Assembly: GCA_949825045.1 (NCBI GenBank)
Contig: OX463829.1
Span: forward strand, 6,634,001 to 6,698,000
DNA: 64,000 nt
From: Argyresthia goedartella
Lineage: Eukaryota > Arthropoda > Insecta > Lepidoptera > Argyresthiidae
Direction of reading: 5' to 3'
The notes under the pieces were generated by a model. The model was given only the letters and a program-made list of their open reading frames with translations, was not told where the DNA came from and ran no database searches. The translations under genes and the position numbers were made by a program. Below are positions 20,632 to 30,969 of the stretch, in pieces (within the stretch, counting starts at the first letter, position 1; every line of letters starts with the position of its first letter).

Positions 20632-21004
20632 TATTAATATTATTAGTATTATTAAAGAGTGAGGATTTATTCATTTAGTGGAGGTACAAGTATTGACCTT
20701 ATATTTCTCTGAAAGAGGCCAGGGGAGCAATGGAAAATGTCCATACTGGAAAACTTTCGGTTGTAAGTGCGAGGCAGGCGGCGGTTGGTAGAATTGGCGG
20801 CATAGTTTGAACGAGCCAGAGGTACACTAAACAGTCTGGTATGACGAGTACGTTTTGATGGCGCCTCAAGTCTGACTAGAGCCTCGACCAGATCCGGACA
20901 GTCCACTACACCATGACAAACATTGTAGAGCAGCCTCATGTCCATCATCACTCGACGGGACTCAAGACTAAGGATGTTGTGATGTCGGCGTGGAAAATTA
21001 AACA
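20146..21004 (+). repeat. BEL/Pao 5' LTR remnant, interrupted
   Basis: The left part (20146-20310) and last bases (20987-21004, ending GGAAAATTAAACA) together equal the last about 180 bp of the 3' LTR. 20311-20986 is a LINE fragment inserted between them. The U3 region and promoter part are absent. Confidence 0.85.
20311..20986 (-). mobile_element. LINE 3' fragment inserted in the BEL LTR
   Basis: Read on the minus strand it starts inside the RT C-terminal domain (residues LLYNVCHGVVDCPDLVEAL) and ends with a (CAAATAAA)n tail at 20311-20335. The coding remnant is about 107 residues (20987 down to 20670). A T-run of about 32 lies at 20599-20630 and a (GT)n tract at about 20548-20566. GGCG occurs at both junctions and may be the target duplication or shared sequence. 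Confidence 0.75.
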
Positions 21005-21007
21005 TTT

Positions 21008-21024
21008 TGGTAGCAGGAGCGCGG
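21008..21024 (+). promoter_or_regulatory. Primer-binding-site-like sequence of the BEL element
   Basis: TGGTAGCAGGAGCGCGG starts three bases after the 5' LTR end. The minus-strand BEL copy has TGGTAGCAGGCGCGG in the same place after its LTR. The leading TGG suits pairing with a tRNA 3' CCA. The tRNA species was not identified. Confidence 0.6.
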
Positions 21025-21550
21025 TTTCCTAGTGGGAAATCATCGATTCACGGTTCTAGGGTTGCTTTGTTGCCACATTGTAGTTGGGAGAAAAGAATAT
21101 CTCAGATTGGCCGGCAATCTGTTTGGCAATGAGTCTGTGGTCGGTACCACAATTAAAGTTCATTTCGGTTAGTGAAAGTATAAGTGTCCATTTAGTCAAT
21201 AATAAAATTGTAGTCGGAAACTACTGTTTGTACGCATAAAAGATTGAACAGTCATTCTGCGAAGCCTAGATTGTATTACTTGCGGTAGAACGTCGGGTTC
21301 TATAGTCCTACAGTGTTATTTCGGTTTACACAGCAGGGTCGGGCTATTTAAGGGGTATTAAGCTGATTTTGCTGACCTCAAAGGAAGTGTGGTTCATATC
21401 GGAGGGCCACTTCTAGAAGCCACTTATTATTTTGTATTGTTTTCATAATCAAGTTTTGTGGGTTATTTTTGTATTGTGTTTTATGGTGGCATTCTCTAAT
21501 TGATTTAGAGTGTATATTATAAGGTGTATGTTCACAGGGCGACCATATTA

Positions 21551-21799
21551 CAGATGTAGTGAATAATCCTTTCCTATCGGCAAAACTCGGAACAACGATA
21601 ACACCCGAATGGTGCCGATGTGTCTATGAATTACTGTATTATTAAATTACGTGTAGGTATCAAATAAATCGCATACTTTATTTATCAATGTCAAATGTCA
21701 AATTGCCCGTTTGACGGGTACTGAGTGCGAGTGAAGTAGTAAGACAAAAGCGAACATTTCCGAGAAAATACGAAAGGAAAGGATTATTCACTACATCTG
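21551..21799. mobile_element. MITE inserted in the BEL leader
   Basis: It is 249 bp long, with terminal inverted repeats CAGATGTAGTGAATAATCC.. of about 25 perfect bases (29 with one mismatch), flanked by TA. The minus-strand BEL copy (near 7795-7805) has uninterrupted leader sequence at the same place, so this is an inserted unit. No coding capacity. Confidence 0.85.
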
Positions 21800-21953
21800 T
21801 AAATTGTTTAGGATTTAATTGTTTTAGTAGTTGCCTTGGTTTTTACAACTTAGTTTTAATTTCTGTGCCCAGCGCTGACGGGAAAGTGCTGGTCTCTGGC
21901 TGTGCTTAGTTCGGTAGTGAAGCATAGGACCAGAAACAATTGAATTGGTAATC

Positions 21954-23669
21954 ATGGCACCTTCACCCTTGACGGTACTGCGGTATGGCGTCCGTGAGGA
22001 GATGAGATGGCTCGCCCATACTCACAAGTATGTGGAGCGACCTGACATGGACGATGTCCTGCTCAAGCGTGTGGAGGACGCAATGACACGCGTCCGGAAG
22101 GTGTGTCGGCTGGCCGCGGAGGCTGAGGCCCTCGGGCTTACGGATGAGGCTTCGGTGGCCGCAGTGAAGCAGCTCTGCGCGGATGCTGACCAAGCGATGG
22201 AGTGCTTGGGCGACATCGAGCGTCGCGCCGAAAAAATTAAGCGGTCGCGTCGGGATGACCGCGGGGAGGGTAGCGGAGACCCGCCCCCTAAGGGTGTTGT
22301 TGGACGGCTGCCACACCTGGAGATTCCGGCCTTCGGTGGGGCAATTGATGAGTGGCCGGCATTCATCAATTTATTCGATAGCCTGGTCCACGGTCGGGAC
22401 GACCTGGACAGCGCCTACAAGTTGGCCCAACTATTGATGGCACTGCGGGGTGAACCGAAGGAGTTGGTCGGTCACCTAACGGTTACGGCGGGCAATTATG
22501 AGATTGCCCGGGTCATATTGTTTGACCGCTACCAACACAAACGGCGGTTGGTTGATGCGCAGCTGGGGAAGCTGTTCAGCATCCCAAGAGTAACCCGGGA
22601 TGTTGACATCCGGGTACAGGTGCTCAACCCTGTGCCGGTGGCCACTAAGGCCCTTCAGAACCTTGGTCTGCCGGTAGACCAATGGTCATATATTGTGTTA
22701 TATATGGTTTTGTCACGGTTGCCTGCAGCTGTTCAAAGTCGGTTTGAACAGCTGCATGGGGGCGGTAGCTCGGAACTGCCCACGCTCGTCCAATTAAAGG
22801 ATTTCTTGGAGGGTGAATGCAGGCGATGCGATACCATGGATTCGGAGGCCAGTGTGCAGCGCCAACCCGCGCGGATGCGGGAGGAGCGCGCCCCCCACCC
22901 CCACGGGGGGGTGGGAGGTCGAAACAATTTGGCGTTTTTAGTGCCGCGCCGTCGGGTGACGGCTGTGTGCACTGCGACAGTGCCGGTCATGAGGTGACCA
23001 GTTGCGCCAACTTTAAGGCGCTCGGTGTGGCTGCCCGCGGGAAGGTGGTCTTCCGCCACCGATTGTGTTTCGGTTGTTTGGGGCCGCACCAGCTGAGCGA
23101 GTGCTCACGCGCGTCCCCCTGTGAGTGCTGCGGTGGCAGGCACCACGTCGTGTTGTGCCTGAACCGGTCAGGCCCATCGGACGGTCACCAGGGCCAGACT
23201 CAGGTTGGTCGGTCACAGGGCCCAACCAGGGCCGGACCCAGTCCCCCTCCGGGCAGATAGCCGGGGTTCGGTCGCCGCTATCCAGGGTCAGCGAGGACTT
23301 CGGGCCGCTGGCTCATCGCGTGTTACGGGCGGGTGTCAGATGGCACCTATGAGTGGCGCGAAGGCTGGGAGCCCACCACCTTCTGCGCCACCCTGCCCGA
23401 CGCTCTGGGAGGCGAACAGGGAGGCGAACAGTCGGATGTCGCCCCCATTCCTAGAGCGCCCCAGGTTGGATCCGCTCTCCCCCCTCCATCCACGGTGGCC
23501 ACCGGGCACACCGTTCGGTCGGGTACCGGGACAGCGAGGGGCCTATTATGCGGGTTGGGACCCCCTGATTTACATGCGGTCTGATATGCCACCGGTGGCA
23601 TATCAGCAGCCGAGTTACCAGGCCGACGGGGGTCCCAGCGGGTTCGGATCCCGCGGAGGTTCCCGCTAG
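21954..23669 (+). pseudogene. BEL/Pao gag with a frameshift
   Basis: The structural protein of the element's particle. ATG at 21954 (MAPSPLTVLRYGVREEMRW). The capsid part has the EWPAFINLFDSLVHGRDDLD block typical of BEL gags and runs in one frame to about 22910. In a run of C and G (about 22891-22915) the frame shifts. The next frame carries the zinc knuckles CVHCDSAGHEVTSC, CFGCLGPHQLSEC and CECCGGRHHVVLC (22965-23160). Another change of frame near 23205 leads to a Pro-rich tail ending 23669. In most BEL elements gag and pol form one frame, so these shifts look like damage or sequencing error in homopolymers. Apart from them the protein is well kept. Confidence 0.8.
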
Positions 23670-23714
23670 GGACACGCCACCCACTTACAGGGTGCCGCCA
23701 CTCCACAGACGGTC

Positions 23715-26700
23715 ATGCTCCCCACCGCCTCGGTGATAGCGTGGAGTTCGGCCGGCAAATCTTGTGTAGCACGAGCACTATTGGACTCGGGGGCCCAGGG
23801 GTGCTTAGTCTCGTGCAACCTTGTAAGACGGTTGGGCATTTCGGTAAGGGAGTATCCACATTCCATTCGGGGAATTGGGAACACGGAAGTCGGTTCCGTT
23901 AAGGGAGTATGTCGGATTACTCTCTCGTCACGGGTGGATTCATCGGTGAATCTGACGGTCACGGCATTAGTCATGCCTAATGTGATGGGCTCACACCCTC
24001 ACGTACGGTTGTCGCCCTCGGTGCGACAGTTGGTCGCTGGGTTGTCACTGGCTGACCCGGAGTTCGATATTCCGGGCCCAGTAGACATTTTATTGGGTGT
24101 CGATGCCTTGAGATACCTGTTAGTGCCAGGTGTCCACGTGTTGCAGGCGACTGGTCTGGTTTCGGTCAACACCAGACTGGGCCATGCGGTAATGGGTCCG
24201 GTCATGCCGGGTGCCCCACGCCTAGCGACTCGTAGTCCCTTATTCGGTTCTGTACTCTCGGAGGTGATACAGAAGTTTTGGGAGGTGGAGGAACCACCTA
24301 CGGTACGCCGGATGGACCCGGTTGAAGAAGAGTGTGAACAGTTTTATCGGAACAATACTGGTCGCCTTCGGTCAGGTCGATTTCTCACACGTCTTCCATT
24401 TCGGAGTGATCGCCCGCCGCAGGGCAGTTCACACCATGCAGCCGAGACGCGGCTTCTGTCGATGGAACGACGCATGAAGCGTGACGGGATTTTCCGGCAG
24501 AAGTACGTCGACTTCATGCGGGAATACGAGTCGCTCGGCCACATGTCGGTTTCGGGTATCGACTGGAAGCGTGAAGACCACTGCTTCCTGCCTCATCACG
24601 CGGTCTTGAGGACCCCGGAGGGCAAAATACGGGTAGTGTTCGATGGATCGGCATCAACATCTAACGGCATGAACCTGAACCAGTGTTTGCATTCAGGGCC
24701 GAAGTTGAACCATGACATCGCGGATGTTATCACACGGTTCCATCGACACAATGTTGTGTTTGTAGCTGACATCCGGATGATGTTTAGACAGACGGTTATT
24801 CACCCTGACGATAGACGGTATCAGCTGATACTGTGGCGAGAGAGCCCAGATCAGCCCATCAGGGTGTACGAGCTGAACACCAACACGTACGGGCTACGGT
24901 CTAGTCCTTATTTGGCGATTCGCACTCTACGGGAGTTAGCGGATCGAGAACGGTTAAATTTCCCTAGAGGAGCAGCGATCCTGGAGCAGGACCTCTACGT
25001 GGACGATATCTGTACCGGTGCAGATTCCGTAGAGGAGGCGCTCGCTCGACGGGACGAGCTAGTTGAGCTCTTACGGGGTGGAGGTTACGAGCTCCGGAAA
25101 TGGATGTCGAACTCTCCAGAGTTACTGACTGGTCTTCCGGATGACTACCAGCAGGATCCCCACATTTTTGAAAATTTGGAAAATCCAAATATGTTGTCGG
25201 TATTAGGCGTCCAGTACCAGCCGGTGTCAGAAATGTTTTCGTATCGGGTCGAGTTGGACTCCCCGAAGGTCTGGACGAAACGGAACGTCCTTTCAACGGT
25301 GGCTAGGACATTTGATCCAAACGGGTGGATCACCCCGGTAACATTTCAGCTCAAGTGTTTTATGCAGCAATTGTGGTCTGCTGAACTGAAATGGGACGAC
25401 CCGATCGGCGGGTCATTGAGCTCAGAGTGGGACTCGTTCTTTTCGACCCTCCCTGGCATCAATCGGATTTCACTGCCGCGGAGGTTGGTCCCCACCAAAC
25501 GATACACCGCCACCCTGCATGGGTTTTGCGATGCCTCGGAGAAGGGCTACGGAGCTGCGGTGTATCTGCGTACGGTCGACTCCTCGGGGGAGGTTGATGT
25601 GCGGTTGGTCATGGCCAAGAGCAAGGTTGCGCCGTTGCGCACTCGCCTGACCATTCCCAAGTTAGAGCTTTCGGGAGCGGCTCTCCTGACTCGTCTGCTC
25701 AACCACACGATGACGGTTCTTCGTGGGTCAATAGCGTTGGATGATACGGTCTACGCTTGGACGGACAGCCAGATCGTGTTATGCTGGCTGAAGGCTTCAG
25801 TTCACAAGCTGGAGATTTTTGTGGCGAATCGGGTTTCGCAGATTTTGACTTCGGAGGTTCCCTTAATCTGGAGACATGTTCCAGGGGAAATGAACCCAGC
25901 AGACTGTGCGTCTCGTGGGTGTCACGCTCCGGAGTTGGTTGGACATCCCTTGTGGTGGGGTCCAAAATGGTTGACTCAAGCCGAATCGGATTGGCCAATG
26001 AGTCCACGCGTTACCTCGGCGAACGGCGCCTTGACAGTCGGTGTCTGTGCGACGCAACCAGAGCCGGAAGAGGAGTTCAGCCTGCTGGAACGGTACAGCA
26101 CGCTCGACAAGCTGGTCAATGTGACCGCCTGGATCTGCCGATTTGCGCGGAATTGTCGGAATTCTGAGGCGCAACGAGTGCGGACACGGGTCCTGACACC
26201 ACGGGAACGGAACCATGCGTTGTTCGCATTGGTACGGAACGTGCAGACGGTGCAGTTTAAGTCCGAATTGGACATTCTGAGACGCGGACGCGTCCAACTG
26301 AAGGGAGCTGTGGCTCGGCTCAACCCGTTTATTGACCCTCAAGGATTGCTGAGGGTAGGAGGTCGGCTGCGGAATGCCAACCTGCCTTATGCGGCTCGCC
26401 ACCCGTTGTTACTCTCTAGGAAAGGGAAGTTGGTCGAACTGTTGATACAGGATCGACACATTCGGAATGGGCATATCGGATGCCACGCCTTGATGGCGTT
26501 TCTCCAGCGCGAGTTCTGGATTCTATCGGGAAGACGCTTAGTGCGTAGCGTCGTATTTCGGTGCCTGCCTTGTTATCGGGCCAAGGCGGCTACGATGCAG
26601 CCCCAGATGGGCGATTTGTCCCCGGATAGGGTTAACGAAATCCGGCCCTTTGCGGGTGTCGGAACGGATTTCGCGGGACCATTCATGGTCAAGGCTTCAC

Positions 26701-27557
26701 AGCTACGGAACGCCAGATTAGTGAAGGCATACCTGTGCGTCTTCGTGTGCTTGGCCACGAAGGCAGTCTACTTGGAGGTGGTCAGTGACCTCACTACGGA
26801 GGCATTTATCGCGTGTCTGGATCGGTTCGTCTCACGAAGGGGCCTCCCGTCATTAATCCGTTCGGACAACGGCACAAATTTTGTCGGAGCCAGGCGATAT
26901 CTGCAGGAGGTCACTCAATTCCTGAACGGTAACCAGGACGCCATCGGTACGGCTTGCTCCCGACGTGGGATTGAATGGGTTTTCAGTCCGCCGGGATGTC
27001 CTCATTGGGGAGGAATTTTTGAGGCTGCGGTTAAATCGGCTAAGTCGCACCTGACGAGGATCATCGGTGAGACCTCTCTACGCTTTGAAGAGCTTGCGAC
27101 GCTGTTCTGTAAAATTGAAATGACACTGAACTCGCGTCCGTTGTGCCCGCTCAGTTCGGATCCAAATGACTTGGAAGCGTTGACGCCGGGTCACTTCCTG
27201 ATAGGTCAGCCCCTTAAAGCCCTGCCAGAATACCCATTCGGTGATGTTAAGTTAAGTCGGTTAACTAGGTGGCAGATGTTGCAGCAGATGGCTCAAGATT
27301 TTTGGAAACGGTGGTCCCTTGAGTACTTGCACATCTTGCAGCAGCGCCTTAAGTGGACTGACCGGACGAGCCCCCCTCAAGTCGGTGATTTGGTGCTGAT
27401 TAAGGATGCGAACCTGCCATCATTGAGATGGAGACGAGGACGGATCGTCAATTTGTACACGGGTCGGGATGGCACGCCTCGATCAGCAGAAGTCAAGGTG
27501 GGGGACTCGGTCCTCAAGAGAGCGGTCGCAACACTTTCTCGCCTTCCTATTGATTAG
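23715..27557 (+). CDS. BEL/Pao pol polyprotein
   Basis: An uninterrupted 1280-codon frame. It has an aspartic protease near residue 24 (ALLDSGAQGCLVS) and a Pao-type RT with VVFVADIRMMF (motif A) and the catalytic DLYVDDICTGAD near residue 429. RNase H follows near 605 (GFCDASEKGYGA). The integrase has an HHCC finger at about 915-955 (HIRNGHIGCHALMAF.. CLPCYRAKA) and DDE residues in GTDFAGPF, IRSDNGTNFVGA and GGIFEAAVKSAK. It ends in a KRAVATLSRLPID tail just before the 3' LTR. All catalytic blocks look intact. The start is uncertain: in-frame sequence continues upstream to about 23670, and gag and pol may have been one frame. With the near-identical LTRs this suggests a young copy, disabled by its broken gag and 5' LTR. 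Confidence 0.9.
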   Translation: MLPTASVIAWSSAGKSCVARALLDSGAQGCLVSCNLVRRLGISVREYPHSIRGIGNTEVGSVKGVCRITLSSRVDSSVNLTVTALVMPNVMGSHPHVRLSPSVRQLVAGLSLADPEFDIPGPVDILLGVDALRYLLVPGVHVLQATGLVSVNTRLGHAVMGPVMPGAPRLATRSPLFGSVLSEVIQKFWEVEEPPTVRRMDPVEEECEQFYRNNTGRLRSGRFLTRLPFRSDRPPQGSSHHAAETRLLSMERRMKRDGIFRQKYVDFMREYESLGHMSVSGIDWKREDHCFLPHHAVLRTPEGKIRVVFDGSASTSNGMNLNQCLHSGPKLNHDIADVITRFHRHNVVFVADIRMMFRQTVIHPDDRRYQLILWRESPDQPIRVYELNTNTYGLRSSPYLAIRTLRELADRERLNFPRGAAILEQDLYVDDICTGADSVEEALARRDELVELLRGGGYELRKWMSNSPELLTGLPDDYQQDPHIFENLENPNMLSVLGVQYQPVSEMFSYRVELDSPKVWTKRNVLSTVARTFDPNGWITPVTFQLKCFMQQLWSAELKWDDPIGGSLSSEWDSFFSTLPGINRISLPRRLVPTKRYTATLHGFCDASEKGYGAAVYLRTVDSSGEVDVRLVMAKSKVAPLRTRLTIPKLELSGAALLTRLLNHTMTVLRGSIALDDTVYAWTDSQIVLCWLKASVHKLEIFVANRVSQILTSEVPLIWRHVPGEMNPADCASRGCHAPELVGHPLWWGPKWLTQAESDWPMSPRVTSANGALTVGVCATQPEPEEEFSLLERYSTLDKLVNVTAWICRFARNCRNSEAQRVRTRVLTPRERNHALFALVRNVQTVQFKSELDILRRGRVQLKGAVARLNPFIDPQGLLRVGGRLRNANLPYAARHPLLLSRKGKLVELLIQDRHIRNGHIGCHALMAFLQREFWILSGRRLVRSVVFRCLPCYRAKAATMQPQMGDLSPDRVNEIRPFAGVGTDFAGPFMVKASQLRNARLVKAYLCVFVCLATKAVYLEVVSDLTTEAFIACLDRFVSRRGLPSLIRSDNGTNFVGARRYLQEVTQFLNGNQDAIGTACSRRGIEWVFSPPGCPHWGGIFEAAVKSAKSHLTRIIGETSLRFEELATLFCKIEMTLNSRPLCPLSSDPNDLEALTPGHFLIGQPLKALPEYPFGDVKLSRLTRWQMLQQMAQDFWKRWSLEYLHILQQRLKWTDRTSPPQVGDLVLIKDANLPSLRWRRGRIVNLYTGRDGTPRSAEVKVGDSVLKRAVATLSRLPID

Positions 27558-27588
27558 GGATAGGTTCGGGCCTGTCCGGGCGGGTGAC

Positions 27589-28165
27589 TGTTTAATATTT
27601 ATGCTTCGGAAACGCACCGGTTTTTTGTTGCGCGAATCGATCGCGAGTAATCGGCACATCACTAGCGAAAACGGAACTAGCAGCTGTCACTCGTACCAAC
27701 GAGGGGAAAAATTGGAGGTTATCTTTGTCTTTTCTCATCGGGAGAACAACATGTCGGCTCGGGCCTCGTGCCAGTGATGGTATTTCGGTGTACCAATGAC
27801 TAAATACAGGCGTCGGGCCTGGTCGGAGTGTTAATCATCTGCATCGTCGGGAAATAAGTAGATTCGCGTCAGCGGTCAAGTGATCCGTGTTTGATCGGAC
27901 ATCGTCGAATCGGTGGCGGCGACTCCACGGTCACGGCAGGCAGCACGCCGGCGACAGCGTCTCGGCAGCAACGATAGTGATTCGATTCCTATCCTATCCC
28001 AAACTGGTGCTCCTATCCCACTTTCCTGTCTCGAATCGAGCTTTCAATCTCCTGTCTACGGTGACAAGGTCAGTAAAGATTCATTCACTTCTTTTCTCTC
28101 ACGTGCTGGCAAAAGCACACCCCCTTCGGATTCCACGCCGTTCGGTAGGCGTGGAAAATTAAACA
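27589..28165 (+). repeat. BEL/Pao 3' LTR, complete
   Basis: It is 577 bp, from TGTTTAATATTTATG to GGAAAATTAAACA, with inverted termini TGTTTAAT/ATTAAACA. It follows the pol stop by about 30 bp, which include a purine-rich GGGATAGG stretch. The next base returns to the decayed Ty3 element. Confidence 0.9.
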
Positions 28166-28842
28166 CACATGAATGTGTTAGAATAACAGGTGACCCGAGT
28201 GAAGAAGGTCTTACAAAGGAAGAAGAGGCACAGGTTGAGGCAGATACAACTAAAACAAATTACGAAACATATTACTTCAGTAGAGTAAGTAGGATACCGC
28301 CTGGTTATAATGGAAAAAATGTTTACCGGACGGTTGAGTGGTTATGTAACAATTCATGTAAACGAGCATGATTTACCATTTCAGTTGGACACGGGTTCAG
28401 AATTAACGGTTATTTAATTAAAAATAAGGATAAATATTTGAAAGACTTTGAATTATGGAAATGTCAAGTGATCTTTAGGAACTTTGATAAAAGCATAACA
28501 CCGCCTTTATTGTAACAAAGATTCCTGTGAAATGCAACAATATACTGAGTACTTGAACATTTTTTGGAAAGATTGATTCACTTCAAGTAATAGGCAGAGA
28601 TTGGTGGGATGCCTTACAAATGTAGCACCCTAAAATAACAACAAACGTTTTGAATGTTGACATTAGTGACTTACAAATTCAGACATACAACAACATGTGA
28701 AGAAACAGTTCGCCGATGTATTCGATCCTGGTTGGGGTCATTTCAAGGGTGAGGTAATTAACTCAATTCTGAGGGCCGACGTAAAACCAAGGTGTCTGCC
28801 AGTATTACGTTTCCCATACCCACTAAGGATAAAGTAAATAAT
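28166..28842 (+). pseudogene. Ty3 pol remnant: protease and start of RT
   Basis: The aspartic protease is visible as PFQLDTGSELTVI at about 28378-28416, followed at once by a stop. At about 28690-28835 the frame reads KKQFADVFDPGWGHFKG, then an LRFPYPLR-type block. This is the N-terminal part of a Ty3 reverse transcriptase. It is many-times broken and cut off by a LINE fragment at 28843. Confidence 0.7.
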
Positions 28843-29179
28843 GAAAAACAAAATTTGACAAGAATTGTCTGTAAATAAATTTAAAAATATTGTTAAAAAT
28901 CACTTATGTAAAAAAGCTTACTACAAAATATCAGATTATGTAGAAGACAAGAAAGCTTGGGAAGGTGTTTGCTCCAATTCTGTAAAAAATAACGTATAAA
29001 GCTGGAGGTTTCTAGTCGCCTCTTTGCCTCCAGCATCTAAAACATTGAGGTGACGGAATTCAAATTGAGTTCTATATTTCCCTGTATCTTATACATGCGT
29101 TAGTTTAAGATTTGACATTCTCCAAATGTTACCTATGTGTTTCTTATGGAAATAAACTCTTTTTGAATTTTGAATTTTT
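28843..29179 (+). mobile_element. LINE 3' fragment inserted in Ty3 RT
   Basis: It encodes a C-terminal FKNIVKNHLCKKAYYKISDY block, similar to the LINE ends at 9096 and 50479. A short 3' UTR with AATAAA follows, then an A/T-rich GAATTTTGAATTTTTTT tail. Ty3 RT sequence resumes at 29180. Confidence 0.7.
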
Positions 29180-30300
29180 TTAAAAAGAATATCACCAGTG
29201 GAGCAAAGTGAATGGGGAACACCGGTGGTACCCATATTAAAACCAAATGGTTCTGTAATATTGTGCGGAGACCAAACTTATAGAGAATTCACGCTTGATC
29301 ATTTTCCATTACCTCACGTCTATGATATGCTCAATACCTTAAAGGGGGTGAATATTAATTCGAACTGGATCTTAAGGAGACTTTCCTACAAGCCCCCCTC
29401 AGAGTGGATAGTCAGGACTGCACAACAATTGTCAGAGATAGAAACATTCAAGTATAACTTCTTATCATATGGAGTAAGTTCAGGACCGGGTTCGTTTCAG
29501 CGATTAATGTCTAAAAGATTAAAAGATATACCGAATACGATTGTATTTATAGATTATATCTACATTAAAGCAAAAAAAATAAAGATTGTGAAGAACATTT
29601 GCGTAAAGTTCTAAGAAAATTACAGAAATGTGAATTTAAATTGAAACCACAAAAGTGTACGTCAATGATAACAAGTCTTGATGTATTCGGATATAGAGTA
29701 GACAAAAATGGAATTAGTGTTATACAATCAAACATTGAACCACTGTAAAATGCTAAAACGCCAGCCAACTTGACTACACTAAAATCGTTTTTGGGTAAAT
29801 TCAATTATACTCACGTTTTTTTAAAGGATTTATCTCTAATAATCACTCCATTGTATGAATGAACCAAAATCACAAGTTTGATAGGACAACAGAATATAGC
29901 CTTGCCTTCCAAAAAATAAAGGAAAAGCTGGCATCGGCAAATAACTTGAGACATTTCGAGCCATCACTGCCCCTAATTTTAACATGTGATGCCTGTGACA
30001 CAGGTCTGGAAGTAGTATTATCAAATAGAGATAAGGAAGATATTGTTAAATGAATTGCTAATGCAAGTAAAAAAAAACTAAATGTAGAAGTAATAATGAT
30101 GTAGAAAAAAATACTCTACCATAGACAAAGAAGCAATGGCAGTTACTTTTGGGATAAACAATTTCTATAACTAGGTTCTTTGAATTAGAAACTGATAACT
30201 CGGCCTTAGTGAGAATTTTTGGCCATAACAAAAGTATGCCAAAAATGGCTACCAAACGCTTGCAACACTATGCTATATTTTTGTCACGGATTTAAATGAA
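29180..30300 (+). pseudogene. Ty3 pol remnant: RT and RNase H
   Basis: 29190-29614 carries SPVEQSEWGTPVVPILKPNG, a FTLDHFPLPHVYDML block, FQRLMSKRL and IVFIDYIYIKA, the last at the place of the catalytic YxDD motif. There the second Asp is replaced by Tyr. 29859-30053 holds the RNase H start LPLILTCDACDTGLEVVL. Stops and shifts lie between the blocks. Confidence 0.7.
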
Positions 30301-30559
30301 ACCTAATCCGACTCATAATGTACATTAACTACATATTAGTAGGAATACAAGCACCATTTATCATATGAATGGCTTGCAATTAGATATTATGAATTGGAAA
30401 AACATACAAATTGAAACAAAAATAATAAGATATTTGACTGATGGGTGGCCAAATAGAAAAGATCTAAGACAGGATGTACTCCCGTTCCATAGTTGATTGC
30501 ATGAATTAACAGCAGGGTGCCTCTTTTGGGGATACCTTGTAATAGCATCAATAAGCAAA

Positions 30560-30965
30560 TAGTATTCGAGAAAACATTGTACGTGAATTGCATAGAAGCC
30601 ACTTTGGGGTTGTTCGTATGGAAGAGGTTGCTCCGTCTTACTTTTGGTGGCCAAAATTAGATACTAATATTGAAGCTATTGTAAAAAACTGCATAATTTG
30701 TCTACAAAATAGGAAAAGTCCAAAACTCAGAAACCTTGGCCAGTACCCAGATCAGCTTGACAAGATGTACTTAATAATAGTGGACATTTACACTAAATGG
30801 CAAATATTACATCGGCACGAAATATTGAAGTATTTAAGAAGTTATCTACTATATATGTTTATCCGGTACAGCTGGTCACGAACAATGGCGGTTCCTTTAC
30901 TAGATTTGAATTTCAGGAATTCTCTCAAACTCAAAAAGTGGGAACCATACCGTACTTTTGCAATA
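30560..30965 (+). pseudogene. Ty3 pol remnant: integrase
   Basis: The HHCC zinc finger reads LHRSHFGVVRMEEVAPSYFWW then CIICLQNRK (30576-30715). One frame over, LVTNNGGSFTRFEFQEF (30870-30920) corresponds to the second catalytic block, with Asn in place of the usual Asp. The end of the integrase reappears at 33741 after a LINE insertion. Confidence 0.7.
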
Positions 30966-30969
30966 GGCA

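Larger units (their letters stand above)
20146..28165 (+). mobile_element. BEL/Pao LTR retrotransposon, nearly complete
   Basis: Order: residual 5' LTR (20146-20310 and 20987-21004, split by a LINE piece), primer site, leader with an inserted MITE, gag (21954 on), pol (23715-27557) and complete 3' LTR (27589-28165). Over about 165 comparable bases the two LTRs differ at one position that I can see, so the insertion is recent. The first about 390 bp of the 5' LTR are missing. The element sits between the gag and protease parts of a decayed Ty3 element. Confidence 0.9.
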
